Below are positions 1 through 8,559 of a stretch of 64,000 nt of DNA, piece by piece. Under the pieces are notes generated by a model. The model did not search any database. It was not told the origin of the DNA and worked only from the letters and a program-made list of their open reading frames with translations. The DNA lies in NCBI RefSeq assembly GCF_006716345.1, contig NZ_VFOX01000001.1, forward strand, positions 2,480,001 through 2,544,000, read 5' to 3'. The position numbers were made by a program, and so were the translations under genes. Position 1 is the first letter of the stretch, and each line of letters opens with the position of its first letter. Source of the stretch: Microbacterium saperdae. GTDB taxonomy: Bacteria > Actinomycetota > Actinomycetes > Actinomycetales > Microbacteriaceae.

Positions 1-456
1 CCGTGCGACCAAAGCATCCGCGATGTGGGGGCGCCCGACCGTGGCATCGGCGACGGTCTGAGCGACCACGTCATCCCAATGCAGGTCGTAGTCGCGCCCA
101 ATATGACGCACGATCCTCTCGGCGCGGCCGATCCGGTCCTCGCGGATGCGCGCGGTCTCCGCCGCGAGCGCCGCGTCATCGGGGTCGAAGAGATAGCCGA
201 GCACATGCACGCTGCGCCACTCGTGCTTGGACGAGAGCTCCATTCCGGGGATGAACGTCATCCCGAGAGCGACGGCGGCCCGGCCCGCCTCGTCCCACCC
301 CGTGGTTCGATCGTGGTCGGTGAGGGCAGCCGTACGCACCCCGTGCGCGTGGGCCTGGCGCATCACCTCGGCCGGCGCCTCCGTGCCATCGGAATGGTGG
401 GAGTGCAGGTGCAGGTCCGCGGGGCCTGCGAACCTGAGGGGGTGTTGATCGGCCAT
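1..456 (-). CDS. PHP-domain metal-dependent phosphoesterase (3' end outside window)
   Basis: The first 152 residues are present and the reading frame runs off the left edge without a stop. The N-terminus carries the PHP metal-binding signature DLHLHSHHSDGT (about residues 14-25), followed by LTDHD near residue 45 and a later GRPHIA segment. These are typical of stand-alone PHP phosphoesterases such as RNase AM / 3',5'-nucleotide bisphosphatase relatives. The likely activity is metal-dependent hydrolysis of small nucleotides or short RNA ends in the cytoplasm; the exact substrate cannot be read from sequence. The ATG at 456 is chosen because a TACGCT -10 box lies exactly 6 bases upstream, fitting a leaderless mRNA. 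It is divergent from the EEP hydrolase at 546. Confidence 0.85.
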   Translation of the reverse strand, partial: MADQHPLRFAGPADLHLHSHHSDGTEAPAEVMRQAHAHGVRTAALTDHDRTTGWDEAGRAAVALGMTFIPGMELSSKHEWRSVHVLGYLFDPDDAALAAETARIREDRIGRAERIVRHIGRDYDLHWDDVVAQTVADATVGRPHIADALVAR

Positions 457-462
457 CCTCCG

Positions 463-468
463 AGCGTA
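463..468 (-). promoter_or_regulatory. -10 box TACGCT, leaderless promoter of the PHP gene
   Basis: TACGCT on the minus strand ends 6 bases before the ATG at 456, placing the expected transcription start at or next to the start codon. Confidence 0.55.
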
Positions 469-532
469 CCGAGCGGAGCGGGTCGCGGTCGCGCACGCAG
501 CACCGGGGCAGGGACTTCACAGGCGTCTCTTC

Positions 533-538
533 TAGGCT
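533..538 (+). promoter_or_regulatory. -10 box TAGGCT, leaderless promoter of the EEP-family gene
   Basis: TAGGCT ends 7 bases before the ATG at 546. No Shine-Dalgarno sequence is visible between them. Confidence 0.55.
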
Positions 539-545
539 TGTCGGG

Positions 546-1568
546 ATGCTTCGACTACTGGGGATTCTGTTCACCGTGCTGCTCGCGATCGCCACGGCGA
601 TCGTCGTGTGGCCCCAGTTCTTCCGACTCGAGCAGACCTATCCGTTCACGCAGCTGGTGTCGGCGCGCGGACTCGTGCTGGGCGCCTTCCTGATCGTCGC
701 CGTGCTTGCACTGCTGCTGCTCCTCATCCGTCCGCTGCGAGGGTTCGCGGCATCCGTGCTGATCGTCGCCCTCCTCGGTGCGGGAGCCACCGGGATCATC
801 GGCGTCACACGCGGTTTCGGCACCACGGCACTTCCCGAGAAAACCGACAGCAGCGTCCGCGTGCTCACGTGGAACACGGCCGGCGAGGCGGTCTCGGCCG
901 AGACCATCGCGCAGCAGATCCTCGATCAGGGCGCCGACATCGTTGCCCTCCCGGAGACGACCGAGGCGGTCGGCGAGCGCATCGCGATCATGCTGCGTGA
1001 GCAGGGGCATCCGATGTGGGTGCACCATGTGCAGTTCCGACCGGACGTGCCCAACGGTCCCCAGTCCTGGCAGACCACGGTGCTGGTCTCGCCGGAACTC
1101 GGCGAGTACTCCGTGATCCAGTCGTCCGAAGACGGCTCCAGCAACACCGGCTCCGTGCCGAGCGTCGTGCTGATGCCCATCGACGGCAGCGGCCCCACGA
1201 TCGTCGCCGTCCATGCCGTCGCACCGCGCATGGAGGAGATGCAGCAGTGGCGCTCCGACCTGCAGTGGGTCGCCGACCAGTGCCCGGCCGGCGACGTCAT
1301 CCTCGCGGGCGACTTCAACGCGACGATCGATCACATGGCATCGCTCGGCGTCGGCGGCGGCGACATGGGCTACTGCCGCGATGTCGCCTCACGCACCGGC
1401 AACGGCCTGTCGGGGACGTGGCCGAGCTCCCTCCCCGCTCTCGCGGGGGCACCCATCGACCACGTGATGGCCACGTCCAACTGGACCCCCTCGGGGTCGG
1501 CCGTCCTCGACGATGCCGGTGGCAGCGACCACCGCGCGCTGGTGGTCCAGCTCGAGCCCGCCGGCTGA
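546..1568 (+). CDS. Membrane-anchored endonuclease/exonuclease/phosphatase (EEP) family protein
   Basis: 340 residues. Three hydrophobic segments (about residues 3-22, 43-61 and 67-88) anchor the N-terminus, and the remaining 240 residues form an EEP hydrolase domain likely outside the membrane. The EEP catalytic motifs appear in order: LTWNTAG (Asn, about 106), ALPETTE (metal-binding Glu, about 137), AGDFNA (Asp/Asn, about 256), IDHV, and GSDHRALV (His, about 327). The fold acts on phosphodiesters such as nucleic acids, inositol phosphates or phospholipids. This membrane-anchored actinobacterial subgroup has no firmly assigned substrate that I know of. It is transcribed with or just ahead of the aminopeptidase at 1606. 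Confidence 0.85.
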   Translation: MLRLLGILFTVLLAIATAIVVWPQFFRLEQTYPFTQLVSARGLVLGAFLIVAVLALLLLLIRPLRGFAASVLIVALLGAGATGIIGVTRGFGTTALPEKTDSSVRVLTWNTAGEAVSAETIAQQILDQGADIVALPETTEAVGERIAIMLREQGHPMWVHHVQFRPDVPNGPQSWQTTVLVSPELGEYSVIQSSEDGSSNTGSVPSVVLMPIDGSGPTIVAVHAVAPRMEEMQQWRSDLQWVADQCPAGDVILAGDFNATIDHMASLGVGGGDMGYCRDVASRTGNGLSGTWPSSLPALAGAPIDHVMATSNWTPSGSAVLDDAGGSDHRALVVQLEPAG

Positions 1569-1605
1569 GCTCCCGCTCCTCCGTCACAGGTGACAGACTG
1601 GACGG

Positions 1606-3015
1606 ATGAGCACCGCAGAACGCGACACGATCGCAGAGCCCGCCGTCGAGAACAGCAACACGAACCGCAAGCAGCCGTTCCCCCGCGGTTTCCTCGACAC
1701 GATCTCCACCGGGTGGGCGGAACGCCCCGAGACCCTCCCCGCCCCGCGCGCACAGGCCTCGTACGCCGCAGCACGCCGCGCAGCGCTCTCCGATGCCTTC
1801 CCCGGCCAGCGCCTGGTGATCCCCGCCGGCTCGCTGAAGCAGCGCAGCAACGACACCGACTACGTCTTCCGCGCCCACTCCGCGTTCGCCCACCTCACCG
1901 GCTGGGCGTCGGATGCCGAGCCGGACTCGATCCTGGTCTTCGAGCCCGTCGACGGCGCGCATGAGGTCACGCTCTACTTCCGCGAACGTGCCGACCGGAC
2001 GACGACCGAGTTCTACGCGGACGCGACCGTCGGCGAGTTCTGGATCGGGCCGCGCCCGTCGCTCGCGGGCGTCGCCGCTGACCTCGACATCGCCACCGAC
2101 CACCTCGCCGCCTTCCTGCCCGTCGACGGCGAACTGATCCTCGACGACGACGAGGAGCTGACCCGCGCAGTCTCCGAACTCCGTCTGATCAAGGATGATT
2201 TCGAGATCGCCGAGATGCGCAAGGCCGTCGAGATCACGGCAGCCGGATTCGACGACATCATCCGCGAACTCCCCTCCGCCGTGGCGCACGCTCGGGGCGA
2301 GCGCGTCGTGGAGGGCGTCTTCCACCGTCGCGCACGTGAGGACGGCAACGGCGAGGGCTACGACACCATCGCCGCGTCCGGCCCGCACGCGTGCTACCTG
2401 CACTGGACCCGCAATGACGGCACCGTCGTTCCGGGCGACCTGATCCTGGTGGATGCCGGCGCCGAGGCCGACAGCCTCTACACCGCCGACATCACCCGGA
2501 CGCTCCCCGTCTCCGGAACCTTCACCGAGGTGCAGCGTCGCGTCTACGAGACCGTTCGCGAGGCTGCCGATGCCGCATTCGCCGCCGCACAGGTGGGCGT
2601 ACGATTCCGTGACGTGCACGGCGCCGCCATGAAGGTCATCGCCGAACGCGTCGCCGAGTGGGGTCTGCTCCCGGTCACCGCCGAAGAGGCCCTCGACGCG
2701 GACGCCGGCGGACAGCACCGTCGGTACATGGTGCACGGCACCTCGCACCACCTCGGTATCGACGTGCACGACTGCGCTCAGGCACGTCGCGAGATGTACT
2801 ACGACGGCATCCTCGCCCCCGGGATGGTGTTCACGATCGAGCCCGGTCTGTACTTCCAGATCGACGACCTCACGGTGCCGGTCGACCTGCGCGGTATCGG
2901 TGTGCGCATCGAGGACGACATCCTGATGACGGCCGACGGTCCCGTGAACCTCTCGGCGGACATCCCCCGCACCGCAGACGAGGTCGAGGCCTGGATCGCC
3001 CGCGTCCAGGGCTGA
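1606..3015 (+). CDS. pepP: Xaa-Pro aminopeptidase (aminopeptidase P, M24B family)
   Basis: 469 residues, normal for bacterial aminopeptidase P. An N-terminal creatinase-like domain (about residues 45-180) precedes the pita-bread M24 domain. The five metal ligands are visible in context: two Asp in VDAGAEADSLYTADITR, His in HGTSHHLGIDVHD, and Glu in FTIEPGLYF and GVRIEDDIL. It removes N-terminal residues preceding proline, using two Mn2+-type metals, in the cytoplasm. The ATG at 1606 follows a CAGACT box by 6 bases, so translation may be leaderless. The symbol is by family and orthology is not tested. Confidence 0.9.
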   Translation: MSTAERDTIAEPAVENSNTNRKQPFPRGFLDTISTGWAERPETLPAPRAQASYAAARRAALSDAFPGQRLVIPAGSLKQRSNDTDYVFRAHSAFAHLTGWASDAEPDSILVFEPVDGAHEVTLYFRERADRTTTEFYADATVGEFWIGPRPSLAGVAADLDIATDHLAAFLPVDGELILDDDEELTRAVSELRLIKDDFEIAEMRKAVEITAAGFDDIIRELPSAVAHARGERVVEGVFHRRAREDGNGEGYDTIAASGPHACYLHWTRNDGTVVPGDLILVDAGAEADSLYTADITRTLPVSGTFTEVQRRVYETVREAADAAFAAAQVGVRFRDVHGAAMKVIAERVAEWGLLPVTAEEALDADAGGQHRRYMVHGTSHHLGIDVHDCAQARREMYYDGILAPGMVFTIEPGLYFQIDDLTVPVDLRGIGVRIEDDILMTADGPVNLSADIPRTADEVEAWIARVQG

Positions 3016-3066
3016 CACCCGGCCCCCGGCGACGTGAACCGGCGTCCGTGCGCGCGGCCCCGGGGC

Positions 3067-3720
3067 TCAGCGGCCGATGTACTCGGCGATCACGGGGGCG
3101 AACGACGCGCCGACCTCGGCAGCGGGTCGCTTCTGCCCCTTCACCTCGAAGGAGTGCCCGCCGCCTTCGGTCCAGACCACTCGCGCGTTCTGACAGGTCG
3201 CGAGGACGGCCTCGAACTGCTCCACCGGCTGGATGAACGGATCGTTTGTGCCCTCGATGAACAACTGCGGGATGGTGATCGCCGGCAGATGCTCCGCGCG
3301 AGGCTTCTCCGGCTTGCCCGGTGCATGCAGCGGATAGCCGAGGTACGCGAGCCCGTCGACCACGAGGCCTTCGGCGACCGCCATCGACGCCATGCGTCCG
3401 CCGTAGGACTTGCCGGTCGCCCAGACGCGCGCCGCAGGATCCTGCGCGCGGGCCCACGTGACGACCGCGTTCCAGGTGGCGATCGCGTGCGCAGCCGGCC
3501 CCGGCATCCGGCGGCCCTGTTCGACGTAGGGGAAGTTGAACCGCAGCGTCGAGACTCCCCGCGCGACGAGCGCCTCAGCGAGGCCGACGAGGAAAGGATG
3601 ATCCTTGCCCGCTCCGGCGCCGTGGGCGATGAGCACGATGTCGCCGCTCCGACCTTCCGTCCAGTCGCCCGACACGGTCACCGCACCGGTGGGCAGGGCG
3701 ACGGGGATCTGAACCGTCAT
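3067..3720 (-). CDS. Alpha/beta hydrolase, dienelactone-hydrolase-like (KANL3/Tex30-type)
   Basis: 217 residues. The nucleophile elbow GKSYGG (Ser near residue 111) and the late Asp (EGTNDPF) and His (GGGHSF) complete a plausible Ser-Asp-His triad. The LIAHGAGAGKDHPF loop near the N-terminus is characteristic of the KANL3/Tex30 alpha/beta hydrolase group. A cytoplasmic esterase or thioesterase role is likely but the substrate is unknown. The ATG overlaps the stop of the DUF4870-like gene by 4 bases (ATGA), so the two are translationally coupled. Confidence 0.8.
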   Translation of the reverse strand: MTVQIPVALPTGAVTVSGDWTEGRSGDIVLIAHGAGAGKDHPFLVGLAEALVARGVSTLRFNFPYVEQGRRMPGPAAHAIATWNAVVTWARAQDPAARVWATGKSYGGRMASMAVAEGLVVDGLAYLGYPLHAPGKPEKPRAEHLPAITIPQLFIEGTNDPFIQPVEQFEAVLATCQNARVVWTEGGGHSFEVKGQKRPAAEVGASFAPVIAEYIGR

Positions 3721-4334
3721 GCGCGTACGAACGGGATCGCGAACGGCACGCGCATCACCGCGCCCGACGAGGACCGGATCGTGCCGATGATCACCAGGAC
3801 CAGATGCAGGAGCGAGATCGCGACATAGATCGTCACCGGGATGCCGATAGGGAAGAACCCCGTTGCGGGGCTCTCCGCGGTGAGCAGGAACAGCACCACG
3901 AAGTGCATCACGATCAGCGACGTGGAGATCAACAGGTACGTGAGTCCCCAGTTGAGCGCCGCGCGCGCGTTCTCCCGAGCGACGCCGCCGGCACGACGAG
4001 ACGCACCGCCGCTGACGGCCATCGCGATACCCGACGCGATCCCGCCCACGAACGGGAACGGGATGACGATCAGGAACCCGAGAACCCACGGCAGCAGACC
4101 CCGCGGAGGCACGGCGCGCGCGACAGCCGGATACCCGGGTCCCGGGTATCCGGGAGCCGGAGGTGCCGCGTGATAGCCCGCCGCCGGGTACCCGGGCGCC
4201 GGATGCGACGGCACCGGATACGGCGGAGCAGGAGGCGCGGCAGGTGCCGGCGGGCGCGGCGGCTGCGCCGACGAAGGGGCGGGCGGGGCGGGCGGGAAGC
4301 CTCCGGGCTGCTGCGGCTCGGAAGGCGAAGTCAT
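3717..4334 (-). CDS. DUF4870-like membrane protein with a Pro/Ala-rich N-terminal tail
   Basis: 205 residues. About the first 95 are a disordered Pro/Ala/Gly/Tyr-rich cytosolic tail with repeated PGYP-like units. Four hydrophobic helices follow, containing a small-molecule-free DUF4870-like core (ENARAALNWGLTY, later ISLLHLVLVIIGTI). This domain is common in actinobacterial membrane proteins of unknown role. The gene sits in a four-base overlapping chain with the 17M-like stress protein upstream and the hydrolase downstream, so all three are probably one mRNA. As I recall, Mycobacterium tuberculosis has a comparable proline-rich membrane protein beside its 17M-like protein. Confidence 0.75.
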   Translation of the reverse strand: MTSPSEPQQPGGFPPAPPAPSSAQPPRPPAPAAPPAPPYPVPSHPAPGYPAAGYHAAPPAPGYPGPGYPAVARAVPPRGLLPWVLGFLIVIPFPFVGGIASGIAMAVSGGASRRAGGVARENARAALNWGLTYLLISTSLIVMHFVVLFLLTAESPATGFFPIGIPVTIYVAISLLHLVLVIIGTIRSSSGAVMRVPFAIPFVRA

Positions 4335-5044
4335 CGTGTCTCGCTCGACGCCGCGTCAGGATCGGTCGACGCCGCGTCAGGATCGGTCGACGGCGCGTCG
4401 GACGATGGATGCGCGGAGGGTTCTGCAGGCGTGTCGACCGGATCCGCGGGACGCGGCGGGATCACCGGTTCGCCCGCGGTCGCGGGAACGGGCTGAGCGG
4501 GGGCGACTCCGGCGGGGACGATCCGTTCCCCGTAGCGCGGCGGCTCGTCGAGGTTGACGGGAGGGCGAGTCGGCTCCGGGCGTGCGGCACCGATCGCGAG
4601 TCGCGCCTTGGCGAGCGAAGCCGGCATCACGGTGACTTCGTAGTGGTCGGCCGCGAACTGCGTGACGCTCGCGAAGTCGCGACGCCGACGAACGATCGCA
4701 TAGGTGACGAGGCTCAACAGCATCCCGACCGCGACACCGATGAACACGAAGCCCACGAAAAGCTGGATCGGCACCTCGGGGTTGCCGAGGACCAGGATCG
4801 CAGAGAGGAACAGCCCGATCAGCACGCCGTTCACCGCCCCGGAGCGAGCCGCGGCCGCGTAGCCGAGCTTTCCAGTGACGCGCTCGACGGTGCGGACGCT
4901 CTGTCCGACGATCGCGATGTCTCGGGCAGGAACCTCCGCGGCGATCAGCTTCGACACCGTCTTCTGTGCGCTCTCGTAGTCGCGCATCGACGCGACGATC
5001 TCGCCGCTGTCGGCGCTGTTCGCTGGTCGGTTCAACATGCTCAT
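4331..5044 (-). CDS. General stress protein 17M-like membrane protein
   Basis: 237 residues. The N-terminal 17M-like domain (about residues 10-70, IVASMRDYESAQKTVSKLIA then ARDIAIVGQSVRTVERV) precedes two transmembrane helices (about 72-92 and 96-118). A basic RRRR stretch and a VTVMPASLAKAR segment follow, then a long Pro/Ala/Asp-rich C-terminal tail ending in two copies of STDPDAA. It probably senses or buffers envelope stress; function is not established. The ATG at 5044 follows an AAGAAT box by 6 bases. It is divergent from the MgtE-N/CBS gene and starts a 3-gene overlapping operon. Confidence 0.75.
   Translation of the reverse strand: MSMLNRPANSADSGEIVASMRDYESAQKTVSKLIAAEVPARDIAIVGQSVRTVERVTGKLGYAAAARSGAVNGVLIGLFLSAILVLGNPEVPIQLFVGFVFIGVAVGMLLSLVTYAIVRRRRDFASVTQFAADHYEVTVMPASLAKARLAIGAARPEPTRPPVNLDEPPRYGERIVPAGVAPAQPVPATAGEPVIPPRPADPVDTPAEPSAHPSSDAPSTDPDAASTDPDAASSETR
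4345..4399. repeat. 21-bp tandem repeat, about 2.6 copies, coding
   Basis: Two exact copies of a 21-base unit (4345-4365 and 4366-4386) and a partial, diverged third copy lie at the 3' end of the stress-protein gene. They encode the repeated heptapeptide STDPDAA in its acidic tail. The unit length is a multiple of three, so copy-number change keeps frame. Confidence 0.85.
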
Positions 5045-5118
5045 CCGACCATTCTTCCACGCGCCGCTATGGCGGCGCGGGGAATGCAAGAGGGGAGCTC
5101 TCGCAGAGCCCCGCGCAC

Positions 5119-5124
5119 TACGCT
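5119..5124 (+). promoter_or_regulatory. -10 box TACGCT, leaderless promoter of the MgtE-N/CBS gene
   Basis: TACGCT ends 7 bases before the GTG at 5132. This spacing favours 5132 over the in-frame GTG at 5126, which lies only 1 base after the box. Confidence 0.5.
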
Positions 5125-5131
5125 GGTGAGA

Positions 5132-6400
5132 GTGAGCACACAACGGGTTTTCGCCGCGCGCCTCGCCGGGTGCGCCGTCTTCGACCCCGTCGGCGACCGG
5201 CTCGGCAAAGTCCGTGATGTCGTCATCGTGTACCGAAGTACCGCGGCACCGCGGGTGATCGGCCTCGTCGTCGAGATCCCCGGACGGCGCCAGGTCTTCC
5301 TCTCCATCGGCCGGGTCACCTCGATCCGATCCGGCCAGGTCATCAGCACCGGCCTGATCAACGTCCGGCGCTTCTCCCCGCGCGCCGGCGAGGTGCGCGT
5401 GCTCGCGGAGATGCTCGGACGCCGCATGAGCTTCGTGGACGGGAGCGGCACCGCGGTCATCGAGGACGTCGCGATCGAGCCGAACCGGCTCGGCGAATGG
5501 GCGATCAGCCAACTCTTCCTGCGGCGCCCGAAGACGAGCGCCTCTCCCTTCGCCAAGGGCCCGACGACGTTCGCCGCCTGGAGCGAGGTCACCGAGCAGC
5601 ACACCCCTGGGGAGTCGCAGTCCGCGGAGCAGCTCGTCGCCTCCTACTCCGAACTGCATGCGGCGGATCTCGCGAACACTCTGCTCGACCTCCCCCAGCA
5701 GCGCATGATCGAGGTCGCCGAGGAGCTCTCGGACGACCGCCTCGCCGATGCGCTGGAGGAGATGCCGGAAGACGAGCAGGTGCACATCCTCGATCGACTC
5801 GGCGACGAGCGTGCCGCCGACATCCTGGATCAGATGGAGCCGGACGACGCCGCCGACCTCCTCGCCCAGCTTCCCCCCGGCCGTCTCGAGCAGCTGCTGG
5901 AGCTCATGGAGCCGGAAGAAGCCGAGGACGTCAGGATGCTGCTGCGGTACGGCCCCGACACCGCCGGCGGCTTGATGACTCCTGAGCCGATCATCCTCTC
6001 GGCCGATGCGACGGTCGCCGAGGCTCTGGCGCTGATCCGCCGTCATGAACTGCACCCGGCACTCGCCGCCGCGGTGTTCGTCACGCTGCCGCCCTTCGAG
6101 ACGCCGACCGGTCGTCTCCTCGGCGTCGTGCACTTCCAGCGGATGCTGCGCTACCCGCCGCACGAACGGCTCGGCGCGATCGTGGACGACAGCATGGAGC
6201 CGGTGTCGGTGACGGCGTCGGCGGCCGAGGTCGCGAGGATGCTCGCCAGCTACGACCTCGTTTCCCTCCCCGTGATCGATGCCGCGCACCGCCTGGTCGG
6301 CGCGATCAGCATCGACGATGTGCTCGACTACCTGCTGCCCGACGACTGGCGCTCGCACGACAGCGACGATGCCGCCGAGCCTTCGAAGGGGGTGCGCTGA
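5132..6400 (+). CDS. PRC-barrel / MgtE-N / tandem-CBS cytoplasmic protein
   Basis: 422 residues. An N-terminal PRC-barrel-like segment (FDPVGDRLGKVRDVVI, about residues 14-30) is followed by an MgtE N-domain of acidic superhelical repeats (about 165-275, e.g. LPPGRLEQLLELMEPEEAED). Two CBS domains follow (about 281-415, starting MTPEPIILSADATVAEAL). There is no transmembrane region, so this is not a Mg2+ channel itself. It may be a soluble Mg2+- or nucleotide-responsive sensor. It overlaps the DUF1003 gene by 1 base, and that gene overlaps mrp by 4, forming one operon. As I recall the same trio is conserved in mycobacteria. Confidence 0.8.
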   Translation: MSTQRVFAARLAGCAVFDPVGDRLGKVRDVVIVYRSTAAPRVIGLVVEIPGRRQVFLSIGRVTSIRSGQVISTGLINVRRFSPRAGEVRVLAEMLGRRMSFVDGSGTAVIEDVAIEPNRLGEWAISQLFLRRPKTSASPFAKGPTTFAAWSEVTEQHTPGESQSAEQLVASYSELHAADLANTLLDLPQQRMIEVAEELSDDRLADALEEMPEDEQVHILDRLGDERAADILDQMEPDDAADLLAQLPPGRLEQLLELMEPEEAEDVRMLLRYGPDTAGGLMTPEPIILSADATVAEALALIRRHELHPALAAAVFVTLPPFETPTGRLLGVVHFQRMLRYPPHERLGAIVDDSMEPVSVTASAAEVARMLASYDLVSLPVIDAAHRLVGAISIDDVLDYLLPDDWRSHDSDDAAEPSKGVR

Positions 6401-6918
6401 TGGCCCGTTCTCCGCGTCTCGACGCACCTCTGGGCAGAGGCGCCACCCGCACACGTCCCACCTCGCGAGACCGCTTCGGTCGCTTCACGGAGTGGGTCGC
6501 GCGTGCCATGGGCACCCCGGCGTTCCTCGTCATCCTGACGCTGTTCTGCGTGCTGTGGATCGTCTGGAACACACTCATGCCCGATCCGCTGCGTTTCGAT
6601 GACGCCGCGCTCGGGTTCACGGCGCTGACTCTCATGCTCTCGCTGCAGGCTTCCTATGCCGCTCCCCTGATCCTGCTCGCGCAGAACCGTCAGGACGACC
6701 GCGACCGCGTGCAGATCGAGCAGGACCGCCAGCGAGCGGAGCGCAACCTCGCCGACACCGAGTACCTCGCCAGGGAGATCGTGGCTCTGCGGATGTCGCT
6801 CGAGGAGCGCAACGCCCAGGCGGTGACGCGCGACGTGCTGCGCCAGGAGCTCAAGGCGCTGCTGGCGGAACTCGGCGAGCACGAGGAGAAGCCGGACGCC
6901 GCCGGCGCCACCTCATGA
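6400..6918 (+). CDS. DUF1003 membrane protein
   Basis: 172 residues. The DUF1003 hallmark is two close transmembrane helices (about residues 38-58 and 68-92) with the WNTLMPDPLRFDD and LQASYAAPLILLAQNRQ signatures. A highly charged coiled-coil tail (about 95-165, RDRVQIEQDRQRAERN) follows. DUF1003 proteins are poorly characterised inner-membrane proteins, often beside Mg2+/CBS proteins. The start codon overlaps the stop of the MgtE-N/CBS gene (TGATG) and its stop overlaps the mrp start (ATGA). Confidence 0.85.
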   Translation: MARSPRLDAPLGRGATRTRPTSRDRFGRFTEWVARAMGTPAFLVILTLFCVLWIVWNTLMPDPLRFDDAALGFTALTLMLSLQASYAAPLILLAQNRQDDRDRVQIEQDRQRAERNLADTEYLAREIVALRMSLEERNAQAVTRDVLRQELKALLAELGEHEEKPDAAGATS

Positions 6919-8036
6919 CGGCGGCGGACAGCGTCCGCGCGGCTGTCGCGGCCGTCACGGACCCTGAACTGCGACGGCCCATCGGCGAGCTCGACATGGT
7001 GCGCGAGGTGACGGTCGACGGAGACAGCGCGCACGTGGGCATCGTGCTCACGATCGTGGGGTGCCCTGCCGCCGCGCGCATCGAGTCCGACGTCCGCAAC
7101 GCCGCGGCCTCCGTCGCCGGGATCGCGCAGGTCGAGGTCGAGGTGGGCGTGATGACTCCCGCCGAACGCAAGGCGCTCACCGAGAAGCTCCGTGACGGCA
7201 GGCCCGCCAGGCAGATGCCGTTCGGCCCCGACTCCCTCACCCGGGTCATCCTGGTCTCCAGTGGCAAGGGCGGCGTCGGCAAGTCCACGGTCACCGCGAA
7301 CCTCGCCGTCGCACTCGCCGAGCAGGGCCTGGCGGTCGGGCTCGTGGACGCCGACGTGCACGGGTTCTCGATCCCCGGGCTGCTCGGGATCCCCTCGGGG
7401 ACCCAGCCGACTCGCATCGACGACCTGATGCTGCCGCCTGTCGCCTACGGGGTGAAGACCATCTCGATCGGCATGTTCCTGCGCGACGGCGAAGCGGTGG
7501 TCGCGTGGCGCGGACCGATGCTGCATCGCACGGTCTCGCAGTTCCTGACGGACGTGTTCTTCGGCGATCTCGACGTGCTCCTGATCGACATGCCCCCGGG
7601 CACCGGAGACATCGCGATCTCGATCGGCCAGCTCCTTCCCCATGCGGAGGTGCTGGTCGTCACGACACCGCAGACGGCTGCCTCCGAGGTCGCCATCCGG
7701 AGCGGTCTCGTGGCCCGCCAGACCGGGCAGCGCGTGATCGGCGTGATCGAGAACATGGGCGCCTTCTCCCTTCCCGACGGGACGGTCATCGATCTGTTCG
7801 GCAGCGGCGGCGGGGCAGCGGTCGCCGCAGCGCTCTCCGAGTCGGGAACAGCTGTCCCGCTGCTGGCGTCGATCCCGCTGAGCCCGAGCCTGCGGGCAGG
7901 AGGAGATGCCGGAGCTCCCGTCGTGCTGAGTGAGCCCGACGATCCCGCCGCCCGCGCGATCCACGACCTCGCGACGACCCTCGCGCATCAGGGCAGGGGC
8001 CTCTCCGGGCGCGCACTGCCGATGTCCCTGCGCTGA
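6915..8036 (+). CDS. mrp: Mrp/NBP35-family ATPase, Fe-S cluster carrier type
   Basis: 373 residues. An N-terminal MIP18/DUF59 domain (about residues 1-90) is fused to a deviant Walker-A P-loop ATPase, with GKGGVGKS (about 117-124), switch region DMPPGTGD and ENMGAFSLPDG. The family assembles or transfers Fe-S clusters. The C-terminal CxxC found in proteobacterial ApbC is absent here (SLPDG at that place); I believe this is usual in actinobacterial Mrp. It is the last gene of the MgtE-N/CBS-DUF1003-mrp overlap chain. Confidence 0.9.
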   Translation: MTAADSVRAAVAAVTDPELRRPIGELDMVREVTVDGDSAHVGIVLTIVGCPAAARIESDVRNAAASVAGIAQVEVEVGVMTPAERKALTEKLRDGRPARQMPFGPDSLTRVILVSSGKGGVGKSTVTANLAVALAEQGLAVGLVDADVHGFSIPGLLGIPSGTQPTRIDDLMLPPVAYGVKTISIGMFLRDGEAVVAWRGPMLHRTVSQFLTDVFFGDLDVLLIDMPPGTGDIAISIGQLLPHAEVLVVTTPQTAASEVAIRSGLVARQTGQRVIGVIENMGAFSLPDGTVIDLFGSGGGAAVAAALSESGTAVPLLASIPLSPSLRAGGDAGAPVVLSEPDDPAARAIHDLATTLAHQGRGLSGRALPMSLR

Positions 8037-8058
8037 GTCGACGTGGGAGGATGGGGAT

Positions 8059-8559
8059 GTGTCCACGACCCCCCGCTCCCTCACCGTCGATGAGAGCCTG
8101 CTGCGGAGGATGGCCAACGACGCGACCGTGTACTCGCTGACCAGACCGCTCGCGATCGTGATGTGGGTGGCACTCGCCGGCGCGTTCGTCCTGAGCATCC
8201 TGAACCTCAACGCGCGGATCGCGGCCGGTCCCGACGAGGTCGGCCTCGCCGCCTGGATGCCCCCGGTGATCCTCGGCCTCGCCGCGTACGCGATCGTACT
8301 GACCGTGTCGAGCGCGCGACGTGCCGTCCGTGCCGCGATGCCGCCCGAGACCGTCGTCTGGGTGTCGCTCGGCGAAGACGTCCTGCAGATGGGGAGCGGG
8401 CGTCGGCGCTCCGACATCCGCTACAGCACGTTCCAGAGCATGCGCGCCGGCAAGGACGCGGTGCTGTTCAAGCTCCGCGACGCCTCCGCCGCGACCGCGA
8501 TCCCCCGGGCTCTGCTGACCGACGACGACATCCTCACCCTCCGCGCGAAGATCTCCTAG
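8059..8559 (+). CDS. YcxB-like two-TM membrane protein
   Basis: 166 residues. Two hydrophobic helices (about residues 33-52 and 72-90) are followed by a cytosolic domain containing WVSLGEDVLQMGSGRRRSDIRYSTFQ and an aliphatic C-terminal strand region. This resembles the YcxB-like C-terminal domain of small membrane proteins. The GTG at 8059 is chosen because GGGAGGATGGGG lies just upstream and the hydrophilic N-terminus matches the family. Function is unknown. Its stop codon shares CTAG with the stop of the convergent gene at 8556. Confidence 0.65.
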   Translation: MSTTPRSLTVDESLLRRMANDATVYSLTRPLAIVMWVALAGAFVLSILNLNARIAAGPDEVGLAAWMPPVILGLAAYAIVLTVSSARRAVRAAMPPETVVWVSLGEDVLQMGSGRRRSDIRYSTFQSMRAGKDAVLFKLRDASAATAIPRALLTDDDILTLRAKIS

